A DNA stretch of 64,000 nucleotides from [Bacteroides] pectinophilus (GTDB lineage Bacteria; Bacillota; Clostridia; Lachnospirales; Lachnospiraceae), in the NCBI GenBank assembly GCA_025146925.1, contig CP102260.1, positions 2,035,389 through 2,099,388 of the forward strand, written 5' to 3'. Positions 45,328 to 54,189 of the stretch are shown in pieces. Position numbers and translations under genes: made by a program. The notes beneath the pieces were generated by a model, which saw nothing but the letters and a program-made list of their open reading frames with translations, made no database searches and was not told the DNA's origin. How positions within the stretch are numbered: the first letter of the stretch is position 1; each line of letters starts with the position of its first letter.

Positions 45328-46156
45328 GAAGTACTCCTACTGCTTTTATCATTCCCAAATCACGTGCCGTCTCAACTATTGCGCTGACCTCTTTGCGTTC
45401 ACTGACAGCTATATCAAGAAGTGCCGTAAGATCCTCATAATCCTCAGCGCGCATCATTGACTTTGCTATATCCTCAAGTGCTGAATGTACATATGTCTTA
45501 TACATATCATATGATTCTTCTGACAGCATATATGGATATCTGAGCCGCCAATAGGCAACTTTCCACGCTGATTCATTGACATCAATATTCTTTTCCACAT
45601 TGAAAATGCGGTCGTACTGCACATAGTTGATATCACTGCCTCCTATGCATTCCCTGTAATGCACACCGGACCCGATTGTTACCTGATTAATAATCCTTCC
45701 GGGCGTATTCTCTTCATACTCATACATATAATACGGGAATACAATAACTGCACTCTTATTATTATCATAATTAATCGTAATCCTGAGTTCCTGATTAAGC
45801 TCTTCCATGAGTGCCTTCAGGCATTTCATGTTTCCCTTCACGCGGGTTATCTCCGCCTTATATACCATCGCACAGTTTTTGAATGCCCCGTCACCCATAT
45901 CGGTTATACCGTCATAAAGCTTTATCATACGGAGACTTCTGCAGTTATAAAATGCATGCGCACCTATAGCTGCAAGCTCTTTTGGTAATGACACACTTAC
46001 AAGCTCTCTGTGCTCACTGAAAGCATATTTTGCAATCCCGGTTACCGGAGCGTCATCTATCATATCAGGAATTATACACTCTGCCACATCATCCACTCTG
46101 TAACCCATAATAGTGCAGGTGCCGTCTTTTATCTCATATTTAAAAATATCATTCAT
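45275..46156 (-). CDS. Leucine-rich-repeat (BspA-like) protein
   Basis: 293 residues from the ATG six bases after GGAG. The N-terminal third contains two to three BspA-type LRR_5 repeats (FSEHRELVSVSLPKELAAIGAHAFYNCRSLRMIKLYDGITDMGDGAFKNC). The rest is mixed and unrecognised. There is no signal peptide, so it is cytoplasmic. It overlaps the vWA gene and heads a three-gene series with it and the MoxR ATPase, perhaps as substrate adaptor. Confidence 0.8.
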   Translation of the reverse strand: MNDIFKYEIKDGTCTIMGYRVDDVAECIIPDMIDDAPVTGIAKYAFSEHRELVSVSLPKELAAIGAHAFYNCRSLRMIKLYDGITDMGDGAFKNCAMVYKAEITRVKGNMKCLKALMEELNQELRITINYDNNKSAVIVFPYYMYEYEENTPGRIINQVTIGSGVHYRECIGGSDINYVQYDRIFNVEKNIDVNESAWKVAYWRLRYPYMLSEESYDMYKTYVHSALEDIAKSMMRAEDYEDLTALLDIAVSERKEVSAIVETARDLGMIKAVGVLLEYEKGRWQQSRKKYEF

Positions 46157-46250
46157 ATCAATCTCCACTTCCAGACGCAAAGTGTCTGAGAAATTACAAT
46201 CTGAACATCAGATTTTATTATACACTTATTCTGTCTGATGGAGCAATAGA

Positions 46251-46889
46251 TTACAGGTCTCTTTTGCCATAAAAATGAATCGAAAGCAGCACTGATATTG
46301 TTACAAGGACAGCCGACAGCACAATCACACATGCAGCAATACCTGTATATGGTGTAATATCCGATACTGTAATACTAACGTCTAATTCATCCTTGATTGA
46401 CAGGAAAATGCCGCTCACTCCGGAAATAACCATTATAGCCAGCATATACAGTACTCTTCCCTTTTCCATGCCAAATCTGAACAATACCGGATATAACAAT
46501 GCAACCATAAATCCCCATGATGACCACAGAATAAGTGACATTGACAGCATATGTGCTGATACTCCTGTTCCACTGCATACATCTGCTATCGTCTGCCCAG
46601 CCAGATATAAAATCCATACAATAAGCATCGCAATAAATGAAAGAATATATTTACTCAGAACAACCTGTGTCCTGCTTACAGGAAGTGAGTCTGCATATGT
46701 ATCCCAGTGTCCTCTCTCATCGTATGACATAGTGTTGATTGAAATCATTGCTGAATATAATGCAGTCAGCATAAGAAAAGCATAAGACCCATTCATTATA
46801 CCTATTGCAATAAACAAGGCACTTATTAATATTATGCTTGTTCCGTAACCCTTAACCAAATATAAATCTTTAATAAGAAGTCCCTTCAT
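46251..46889 (-). CDS. ABC-2 type permease
   Basis: 212 residues with six hydrophobic helices (for example TSIILISALFIAIGIMNGSYAFLML and YILSFIAMLIVWILYLAG). This size and pattern fit the ABC2_membrane_5 group that accompanies GntR-regulated ATPases. The ATG overlaps the ATPase stop in TAATGA. Substrate unknown. Confidence 0.85.
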   Translation of the reverse strand: MKGLLIKDLYLVKGYGTSIILISALFIAIGIMNGSYAFLMLTALYSAMISINTMSYDERGHWDTYADSLPVSRTQVVLSKYILSFIAMLIVWILYLAGQTIADVCSGTGVSAHMLSMSLILWSSWGFMVALLYPVLFRFGMEKGRVLYMLAIMVISGVSGIFLSIKDELDVSITVSDITPYTGIAACVIVLSAVLVTISVLLSIHFYGKRDL

Positions 46890-47776
46890 TATCTGCCAAC
46901 CTCCTTACTGTTATCAATTCCTCTTGCTATATATACAATAATATCATCAAGGCTCACCGGGCTTATGTCAAATGTATCCGGCACCTTTGACCTTACGACA
47001 AGTGCTTCCGCTCCATAATCAGATGATTTGCTTCCGGCAACCGCACCGTCTTCAAGTTCTGCAAGCACATCATCCGTGCAGTGCAGGATTCCGTATTTAT
47101 CAAGGATTGCATCTTTCGTATCACACATAACAATTCTTCCTTCATGTATAAATGCAATATAGTCGCATATTTTCTCCAGGTCGCTTGTGATATGTGACGA
47201 TATAAGTATCGAATGATTCTCGTCTCTTGTAAATTCATTGAACTCATCAAGAAGCTGATCTCTTACAACCGGGTCCAGTCCGCTTGTTGCTTCATCAAGC
47301 AGGAGCAGTTTCGCATTGTGCGACATTGCTACAGCGATTGACAATTTCATCTTCATTCCTCTTGAATATTCCTTGTACTTTTTCTTACTGTCAAGTCCGA
47401 ATTTTTCAAGGTATCTGTTATAGCATGCACTATCCCAGTTAATGTAAATAGATTTCATGACATTGCCAATCATACCTGCCGTCATTATCTCCGGAAATGA
47501 ATCTTCTGCAAGCACAGTTCCGATATCCTGTCTGAATCTGTCATCTGTTTTATTCTGTGATGCAGCATCAATATCATGTCCTAATACTTCAATACTTCCG
47601 CTGTCAAACTTAACACTCCCTGTTATTGCCTTAATAAGCGTTGTCTTTCCTGCACCATTCTCTCCGACAAGTCCAAGCACACAGCCTTGCGGCAGGTCTA
47701 ATGATACATTATCCAGTGACGGCCTGCTGCTCTTTTTATATCTCTTGCCCAGATTACTTACTTTTATTGCTTCCAT
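46889..47776 (-). CDS. ABC transporter ATPase
   Basis: 295 residues from the ATG behind GGGGGA. Walker A GENGAGKTT, a signature region with YSRGMKMKLSIA, Walker B LLLLDEATSGLDP and switch His in ISSHI are all intact. With the GntR regulator upstream and the permease downstream it forms a typical YtrA-type operon, usually induced by cell-envelope antibiotics. Confidence 0.93.
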   Translation of the reverse strand: MEAIKVSNLGKRYKKSSRPSLDNVSLDLPQGCVLGLVGENGAGKTTLIKAITGSVKFDSGSIEVLGHDIDAASQNKTDDRFRQDIGTVLAEDSFPEIMTAGMIGNVMKSIYINWDSACYNRYLEKFGLDSKKKYKEYSRGMKMKLSIAVAMSHNAKLLLLDEATSGLDPVVRDQLLDEFNEFTRDENHSILISSHITSDLEKICDYIAFIHEGRIVMCDTKDAILDKYGILHCTDDVLAELEDGAVAGSKSSDYGAEALVVRSKVPDTFDISPVSLDDIIVYIARGIDNSKEVGR

Positions 47777-47790
47777 TCCATCCCCCAATT

Positions 47791-48162
47791 CTACACATTC
47801 TGTAATGTGTCAATCATAATTTTTAACTGTTCCTTTGTTAGCCCACACTCACCGGCAAGCTTAAGTGCCTCTTCAAGATGCTTCTCTATCTCAGCCATAA
47901 CTGATTCCCTGACCGCATCAATATTCTTATCTGCCACAAAGCATCCCTTGCCTGCAACTGTGTATATAAAGCCCGAACGCTCAAGCTCCTCATATGCCCT
48001 CTTCGTTGTTATGACGCTTATCCTCAGGTCCTTGGCCAGATTCCTGATAGATGGCAGAGGTGCATCTTCTTCAAGCTCCCCCGATATAATCTGTGATTTA
48101 ATCTGTGTATATATCTGATCATATATCGGCACGCCGCTGCGGTTATCGATGAACAGGCGCAT
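47791..48162 (-). CDS. GntR-family (YtrA-type) regulator
   Basis: 123 residues: a winged helix (PIYDQIYTQIKSQIISGELEEDAPLPSIRNLAKDLRISVITTKRAYEELERSGFIYTVAGKGCFVA) and a short helical tail without a ligand-binding domain, as in the YtrA subfamily. It is the first gene of the ABC operon and should repress it. AGGAGG precedes the ATG. Confidence 0.92.
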   Translation of the reverse strand: MRLFIDNRSGVPIYDQIYTQIKSQIISGELEEDAPLPSIRNLAKDLRISVITTKRAYEELERSGFIYTVAGKGCFVADKNIDAVRESVMAEIEKHLEEALKLAGECGLTKEQLKIMIDTLQNV

Positions 48163-48252
48163 GTGAATACCTCCTTTACAATTATGCTGTTATTACTGAA
48201 TTGCAGGATATTGCATCCTATATTCCGCAAGTCGCATCATCCGTATATACAC

Positions 48253-48338
48253 ACTATATACAGTATGTACGCAAATGTCAATAAGAAAAATTTCTCTTCA
48301 TTGACATTGTCCTCTTTCTGTATTACTATATATAATAC
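48253..48338. promoter_or_regulatory. Divergent promoters of the two GntR genes
   Basis: Minus: TTGACA (complement of 48,276-48,281) and TATAGT (complement of 48,253-48,258), 17-bp spacer. Plus: TTGACA at 48,301-48,306 and TACTAT at 48,324-48,329, 17-bp spacer. GTATTA-N7-TAATAC (48,320-48,338) overlaps the plus -10 and is a likely GntR operator. Nothing else was found in this gap. Confidence 0.75.
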
Positions 48339-48409
48339 AAATAATACAGGATTTATAATTGATTTTATTTTATCGATTTATATTTTATACGAATGGAGGT
48401 CATCCCTAC

Positions 48410-48760
48410 ATGATAATTGAACTAGATATGTCCAGTGATATCCCGATATATGTGCAGCTACGCAACCAGATTGTAAAGGGTATCGGAAAGGGTGAGCTGA
48501 AAGCTGACGAGAAGCTGCCAACCGTAAGACAGCTTGCTGCAGATGCAGGAGTCAATACAATGACAGTCAGCAAAGCCTACCAGATTCTTAAAAACGAAGG
48601 TTTTATACGCACTGACAGACGGCTTGGTGCATTTGTTGCAGACAATATAGATATGAATAAAGATTTTTGTGAGAAGCTTGAAGCAGAGCTTGAGTTGCTG
48701 TCCGCAGAAGCATGCATAACAGGTATGGATAAAGAGACATTTTTAAATATGTGCAGTTAA
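48410..48760 (+). CDS. GntR-family (YtrA-type) regulator
   Basis: 116 residues from the ATG nine bases after GGAGGT. The winged helix is IPIYVQLRNQIVKGIGKGELKADEKLPTVRQLAADAGVNTMTVSKAYQILKNEGFIRTDRRLGAFVAD, followed by a short helix. It precedes a DUF5808/DUF1648-like membrane-protein gene on the same strand, the usual pairing, and it is divergent from the other GntR gene. Confidence 0.92.
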   Translation: MIIELDMSSDIPIYVQLRNQIVKGIGKGELKADEKLPTVRQLAADAGVNTMTVSKAYQILKNEGFIRTDRRLGAFVADNIDMNKDFCEKLEAELELLSAEACITGMDKETFLNMCS

Positions 48761-48831
48761 GTATATTCAAGGATGAATCCGTGTACTGCATAGTCAGTGG
48801 GCATTTGTGCCTGCCGAAGGGAGGTTAATTT

Positions 48832-50259
48832 ATGGAGATATTTATGTTTATAATGTTTATGTCCACCAATCTTTTTATGATTCTCATATTAAAATATTCT
48901 TGCGACGGAAACTATCACTACAATAACGGCATGATTCTTGGTGTACATATTCCTTCAGAGCATTCAGGGGACGAAGCAGTAATATCACTTGCGCAGAAGG
49001 AATATAAGAATTTTAAACGTTTTCTCATAATAAATATTATCCTATCCACTGCATCATGCCTATTAATCTTCCTGAATATGATAATATCTCTATTCGTCTA
49101 TATTATATGGATTCTCGGTTTCTGTGCTGCCATAAGTATATTATCAGTGTCTTCACACCGCCGGATGTATTCTGTTAAGGAAAAGAACGGATGGATAATA
49201 GAATCCTAGAAAAAGAAGGTATTTATAGATACACGCGTATCAGCAGAAGCCGGGAAAAGTGAATTGAGCTACCGGTACCATATCGCAATAATAATAGCTG
49301 AAATTGCATGCTTTTTACCGTTTATCAGCAGGCGTGCCTATGGTTATTTTGAGACGATAGCAATATTCTTCGTCTGCTCATTACTCATATCTGCCGTATC
49401 ATGGCTGATGCATATATATGTCAATCACAATGAACGCACAGTTTACAGCGAAAATAGTGAATTAAACCGGATTGTGAACAGGACAGTCAAGTGCTACAAA
49501 GGTGCATCAATGCTGGTGCTGAGTGCATCCAATGCAGCCGCATGGATATACGCCGCAATCGCCGTATTAATCAGCAGACGTCTTACAGGCACAACTGTAT
49601 GTGTTTATATATTGATTGAATTATTTGCTGCATTTGCATTTATCCCAATACTTATCGCGGGTATACGCAGAAAAAGTGAATTACTTTCCGCCAACCCTGC
49701 TCCTATATATGTTGATGATGATGAATATTGGAAAAGCGGTTTTTATTATAATCCGGATGACCCACACATGTTAGTGCCTAACAGACTGCAAAGCGGCAAT
49801 TATGCTTTTAACTACGCCAACAGGGGCGCACGCATAATTACCGCAGGTCTTACAGTATTTATCGCAGCATCATTTATATTTACAATTGCTGTCCTTGTTC
49901 CGTTTGTTAACGTAAAAGTTGATATAAGGACAGACAATAGCCGCCTTCACGTTGATGCCGCCGGCTATTCCTCCGACATAGACATGAACAGTATAACTGA
50001 TGTACAGATTCTTAACGAACTTCCCGATGACGGATTTTCCAAGATAAACGGCGGTGCAACAGATACATATCTTGTAGGCCGCTTTAAAGGAAATACCTAC
50101 GGCTACTGCAATCTGTACATATATACCGGACATACGCCGGTTCTCATGGTTAAGACGGACGGCGAAACAGTATTTTTCAACTCAGACGTTGACGGGAAGC
50201 TTCAGGAAATATATGATGAACTATTACATAATATGCAATCATCATCGCAATTCCGGTAA
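48832..50259 (+). pseudogene. DUF1648/DUF5808-like membrane protein interrupted by an in-frame amber codon
   Basis: One continuous frame runs from an ATG behind GGGAGG to 50,259 except for a single TAG at 49,207-49,209. Before it are two to three membrane helices and SVKEKNGWIIES. After it comes KKKVFIDTRVSAEAGKSELS and several more helices ending in a soluble C-terminal domain. Relatives read through this point (KNGW... then VxxDT) without interruption, so this is a nonsense mutation rather than two genes. A TTG at 49,264 could restart translation but has no good ribosome site. The 3' end overlaps the convergent MATE gene by 83 bases. Confidence 0.75.
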
Positions 50260-51547
50260 CAACCCATGATATAGGATATATTATTAATAACATCCAGAAT
50301 TCATGGACAATACGGCATGCCGTTGATATCCATACAAGTCTTAATACGCATGACCCAATAAATGTTATAATTGCCGGGAGCAGTGAATGGCCAAGCCCTC
50401 TCATTGCACCGGCACTTATCTCATATACTGATGTCAGGCATTCAAGTGTTGTTGCAATAAGCAGCCTCTGTGCTGCAAATTCGAGCACTGCAGGGTCTGT
50501 TGAATACAGTCTCAGAAACATTCCTCTTCCGGCAACGAATACAGCAGACAATGCTCCACATGATATAAAAGAGAATATCATCGCTATTCTGAATATCTTA
50601 CGGCATCTTCCGTATTCTCCGGCACCGTAGTTCTGGCTTGTAAATGTTACCGTAGCCTGTGCAAATGCATTTACAAGAAAATACGCAAAAAATTCAAAAT
50701 TAAGTGAAGCAGCGGAGCCTGCAATTGCACTTGAACCAAAGCTGTTAATCGTACTCTGTATACACACATTGGCAATAGAGAACATCATTCCCTGAATTCC
50801 TGCCGGCAAACCTATTGACAGAATTTTCTTTAACTCCCCGCCGCTTATCGAAAGCTTGCGCAGATCAAGCTTTATCGGTGCTGCTTCATGTGTAAGCACA
50901 TATATAACTATTCCCGAACTTACAACATTGGATATTACTGTTGCAATCGCAACACCGGCAACTCCGAGTCCAAATACTATAACAAGCACAAGATTAAGCG
51001 CCGTGTTAATTATTCCGGCTGCAATAAGACTGTACAGCGGTCTTTTGCTGTCCCCCATACTTCTAAGGATTGATGAGCCAAAGTCATACAGCATTATAAA
51101 CGGCATCCCAATGAGATATATCCTCAGATAAAGAACTGCCAGCTCTATTACATCTTCTGGTGTTCCCATAAGAAGCAGTACCGGTCTTGCAATGAACTGT
51201 CCAAGAATCATTACAAAAAATCCACTTATTATCGCAACAAGAATTGCCGTATGTACCGCCGCATGTATATTATCTTCCGACTTCTGCCCTATATAATGTG
51301 CAATAACAACATTAGAGCCAAGTGATATACCGATAAAAAGATTAATCATCAGCGATATAAGCGAACTGTTGCTTCCAACTGCTGCAAGCGCCTGACTGCT
51401 TGCAAATCTTCCGACCACCGCAGTATCTACAGAATTAAAAAGCTGTTGAAGTATGCTGCTGGCTGCAAGCGGTATTGCAAATATAAGTATCTTGTCCCAC
51501 AATGACCCCTGTGTCATATCCATCTTCTTACTATTCATCACAGCCAT
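50177..51547 (-). CDS. MATE efflux transporter
   Basis: 456 residues from the ATG preceded by GGAGG. Twelve predicted helices with MATE motifs (PLAASSILQQLFNSVDTAVVGRF and SIGLPAGIQGMMFSIANVCIQSTINSFG). It belongs to the DinF/NorM-like branch and is only distantly like the MATE protein at 40,752-42,119. No riboswitch-like leader is evident. Substrate unknown. Confidence 0.92.
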   Translation of the reverse strand: MAVMNSKKMDMTQGSLWDKILIFAIPLAASSILQQLFNSVDTAVVGRFASSQALAAVGSNSSLISLMINLFIGISLGSNVVIAHYIGQKSEDNIHAAVHTAILVAIISGFFVMILGQFIARPVLLLMGTPEDVIELAVLYLRIYLIGMPFIMLYDFGSSILRSMGDSKRPLYSLIAAGIINTALNLVLVIVFGLGVAGVAIATVISNVVSSGIVIYVLTHEAAPIKLDLRKLSISGGELKKILSIGLPAGIQGMMFSIANVCIQSTINSFGSSAIAGSAASLNFEFFAYFLVNAFAQATVTFTSQNYGAGEYGRCRKIFRIAMIFSFISCGALSAVFVAGRGMFLRLYSTDPAVLEFAAQRLLIATTLECLTSVYEISAGAMRGLGHSLLPAIITFIGSCVLRLVWISTACRIVHEFWMLLIIYPISWVVTGIAMMIAYYVIVHHIFPEASRQRLS

Positions 51548-51620
51548 GTCTGCCTCCATCTGATTGTGTTCCGTGTATCAAAATTTCAATCTTAATCATA
51601 ATATCTGTTACTGTGCTGAC

Positions 51621-51685
51621 AAAACCGTCCGGTCCATATGCTCCGACTTACATATCAGTTCATCGTTCGCATACAGACCGGACGG
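51621..51685 (-). terminator. Terminator after the trigger-factor-like gene
   Basis: CCGTCCGGTC/GACCGGACGG arms with further inner pairing and TTTT on the minus strand. Confidence 0.8.
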
Positions 51686-51692
51686 CCTTAAA

Positions 51693-52742
51693 TTACTTCT
51701 CATTAATAACAGCACTGCCCATAACAACATCAACTGCTTTCTGAAGAAGCATATTTTTAACTATCTTATCCTTGCCAAAATCATTAACGAACTTCTCTTC
51801 GTCTGAGTATCCGTTATCCTTGGCAAATGAAGCAAGATTGCCCTTGTACTCATATTCCGTTACGCTCAGATCTTCTTTCTGCGCTATAAGCTGCATAATA
51901 AGCTCCTGCGTAACTGACCTTTTAACGTATTCATCAAATGAGATTCCGTATCTGTCCTGACAATACTCATCAACACTCATTCCATACATTGTCGAGTAGA
52001 ACTTTATCGATCTTTCAAGATCTTCCGACTTGGAATTAACGATATCTTCAGGATATCCTTTAACTTCTGCATTATCCTGCAGCTTTTCAAGTACTGCCTG
52101 TTTCTTTGCATTCTGGATATTCTCATCAATTGTATCCTTCATGTCATTGGCAAGTGCTTCCCTGTATTCCGCTACAGTATCGTATCCAAAATTCTCTTTT
52201 GCATACGCATCGGTAATCATAGGCACTATAGGCTGTTCAACCTTCTCCATCTTAATCTCATACACGATACGCTTATTGGCATAGTCTTCTGCATCCTTTA
52301 TTCCTTCCGGTATAGTAAGTGTGATTATCTTCTGCTCCCCGGCTTTCATATTATATAATGCATCAGTGAAGCCCGGAATTACAAAGCTATCCTTACCAAG
52401 TACAAGTGTGTAAGAATCGCTGCTGAATCCATCCACGGAATTCCCCCCGATTGTTCCGGTAAATGAAAGTGTTAACTGATCATCATCCTGGGCACCTCTG
52501 CTTACCCCGCTGTATTCCGTAACCTCATCAAGATCATTCTGTACTTTCTCGTTAACAAGCGAATCCCTGATTGCTGTTGTATCTACAGTAACCTCTATTC
52601 CCTTATATTGGCCGAGTGTAACATAATCTTCCGCATTACAGTCAAAAGATACTTTTATCTTACTGTTACATGCCACAAGGCTTGTAGCCGTAACGGCTAC
52701 AAGAGCTAATGATGACAGTCTCTTTAACATTCTACTTTTCAT
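51693..52742 (-). CDS. Trigger-factor-like peptidyl-prolyl isomerase lipoprotein
   Basis: 349 residues. A signal peptide ends in the lipobox SLVAC near residue 25. An FKBP-type domain (~85-165: DDDQLTLSFTGTIGGNSVDGFSSDSYTLVLGKDSFVIPGFTDALYNMKAGEQKIITLTIP) is followed by a helical region like the trigger-factor C-terminus (FGYDTVAEYREALANDMKDTIDENIQNAKKQAVLEKL...YPEDIVNSKSEDLERSIKFYSTMYG). It lacks the ribosome-binding N-terminal domain. It is probably an extracytoplasmic folding factor tethered to the membrane. Confidence 0.88.
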   Translation of the reverse strand: MKSRMLKRLSSLALVAVTATSLVACNSKIKVSFDCNAEDYVTLGQYKGIEVTVDTTAIRDSLVNEKVQNDLDEVTEYSGVSRGAQDDDQLTLSFTGTIGGNSVDGFSSDSYTLVLGKDSFVIPGFTDALYNMKAGEQKIITLTIPEGIKDAEDYANKRIVYEIKMEKVEQPIVPMITDAYAKENFGYDTVAEYREALANDMKDTIDENIQNAKKQAVLEKLQDNAEVKGYPEDIVNSKSEDLERSIKFYSTMYGMSVDEYCQDRYGISFDEYVKRSVTQELIMQLIAQKEDLSVTEYEYKGNLASFAKDNGYSDEEKFVNDFGKDKIVKNMLLQKAVDVVMGSAVINEK

Positions 52743-52782
52743 ATATTAATCCTCATTATTGCCTATAAATTATTGCATATAA

Positions 52783-52809
52783 TAAAATGGACAGGCATAA
52801 GCCTGTCCA
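52783..52809 (-). terminator. Terminator of infC-rpmI-rplT
   Basis: TGGACAGGC/GCCTGTCCA with a 4-nt loop and a T-rich tract on the minus strand, 23 bases after the rplT stop. Confidence 0.9.
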
Positions 52810-52831
52810 CCGATATTTGTCCAAAAAACAA

Positions 52832-53191
52832 TTAAGCAGCAAGCTTTGACTTTGCAACCTCTGCGAGCTTTGCAAAACCTTCTGCATCGTTGATTGCCAT
52901 CTCTGAAAGAACCTTTCTGTTAAGGTCTACATTAGCGAGCTTAAGGCCATACATGAACTTGCTGTATGAAAGTCCGTTCATTCTTGCAGCTGCATTGATT
53001 CTTGCGATCCACAGTCTTCTGAACTGTCTCTTTCTCTCTTTTCTGCCAGCGTATGATGATGTAAGTGCTCTCATTACAGACTGCTTAGCAACTCTGTACT
53101 GCTTAGATCTGGCTCCTCTGTAACCCTTTGCCAGCTTTAAAACTCTGTTATGCTTCTTCTTTGCGTTTAAACCGCCTTTAATTCTTGCCAT
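52832..53191 (-). CDS. rplT: Ribosomal protein L20
   Basis: 119 residues, typical length and sequence (ARIKGGLNAKKKHNRVLKLAKGYRGARSKQYRVAKQSV...RRLWIARINAAARMNGLSYSKFMYGL). It binds 23S rRNA early in large-subunit assembly and in Firmicutes represses its own operon by binding the leader. Confidence 0.98.
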   Translation of the reverse strand: MARIKGGLNAKKKHNRVLKLAKGYRGARSKQYRVAKQSVMRALTSSYAGRKERKRQFRRLWIARINAAARMNGLSYSKFMYGLKLANVDLNRKVLSEMAINDAEGFAKLAEVAKSKLAA

Positions 53192-53217
53192 TTCAGTTCA
53201 TTCCTCCTAAATTACGA

Positions 53218-53415
53218 TTACAGATATGGTAAAATCTTCTTCATTGTCTTTACATTAGTTGCATCAGTAAGAGTAGAGTGTCTTAAGTTTCTCTTTCTCT
53301 TTGTTGTCTTCTTAGTAAGAATGTGGCTCTTATATGCCTTCATTCTCTTAAGTTCACCTGTTCCAGTCTTCTTAAAGCGCTTAGCTGCAGCTCTTTTTGT
53401 CTTTACCTTTGGCAT
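53218..53415 (-). CDS. rpmI: Ribosomal protein L35
   Basis: 65 residues, very basic ([44 protein letters not shown]), as expected for L35. It sits between infC and rplT in the standard order, with AGGAGG before its ATG. Confidence 0.98.
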   Translation of the reverse strand: MPKVKTKRAAAKRFKKTGTGELKRMKAYKSHILTKKTTKRKRNLRHSTLTDATNVKTMKKILPYL

Positions 53416-53449
53416 AATAATCCTCCTTAAATATGAACTATATATTATT

Positions 53450-53956
53450 TTAACGTTTTTCAGTTAAAAACATCGTCATGCTTCTTCCTTCTAACTTAGG
53501 AAGCTTCTCTACAACAGCGACATCTTCAAGCTTCTGTGCAAACTCGATAAGTATATGCTTGCTTGCCTCTACATGAGCCATCTCACGTCCTCTGAATCTT
53601 AAGGTAACCTTAACTCTGTTGCCCTTCTCAAGGAACTTTCTGGCTGCACTGATCTTAGTATTGAGATCGTTAGCATCAATATTAGGTGAAAGTCTTACTT
53701 CCTTAATCTCTACGACCTTCTGCTTCTTCTTTGCTTCCTTCTCTCTCTTAGCCTGCTCATACTTGAACTTGCTGTAATTAACAAGCTTACATACAGGCGG
53801 ATTAGCATTCGGCACGAACTTAACAAGGTCTACGCCCTGCTCCTTTGCAATCTTCAATGCATCCTTAGGTGACATAATTCCTACAAGTTCACCGTTCTCA
53901 CCAAGAACACGTACTTCTTTGTCCCTGATCTGTTCGTTAATCATTAACTCGCTAAT
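53450..53956 (-). CDS. infC: Translation initiation factor IF-3
   Basis: 168 residues if the start is the ATT at 53,956, which lies eight bases after GGAGG; the ATG four codons later is poorly placed relative to that site. The use of ATT is a known feature of infC that lets IF-3 control its own synthesis. The N domain ([22 protein letters not shown]), Lys-rich linker and C domain ([43 protein letters not shown]) are complete. It selects initiator tRNA and start codons on the 30S subunit. Confidence 0.95.
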   Translation of the reverse strand: MSELMINEQIRDKEVRVLGENGELVGIMSPKDALKIAKEQGVDLVKFVPNANPPVCKLVNYSKFKYEQAKREKEAKKKQKVVEIKEVRLSPNIDANDLNTKISAARKFLEKGNRVKVTLRFRGREMAHVEASKHILIEFAQKLEDVAVVEKLPKLEGRSMTMFLTEKR

Positions 53957-53976
53957 GTCAGTATACCTCCAAATTC

Positions 53977-54175
53977 TAAAAAAAGTGGATGACAGAAGCC
54001 ATCCACATCAATTCAAGTACACATCTCCGGAAATCTATCCGGTATATCAATCATACGATTGCATGCATATTCTTAAATATTAACCCAAGTCGCCTATGCG
54101 CTGAGGTGAGAGTGGATACTCTGCTTCTTTCCTAAACAACTACTATATATTATCATTAGTTCAATGTTATGTCAA
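53977..54175 (-). ncRNA. Ribosomal L20-type leader of infC-rpmI-rplT
   Basis: A promoter with TTGACA (complement of 54,170-54,175) and TAATAT (complement of 54,147-54,152), 17 bp apart, starts a leader of about 190 nt. The leader contains several stem candidates and ends in a terminator hairpin (GTGGATG/CATCCAC, 53,984-54,005) with seven T residues, just before the infC ribosome site. This is the layout of Firmicutes leaders regulated by L20 through premature termination. Confidence 0.75.
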
Positions 54176-54189
54176 CTATATTTTTATGA

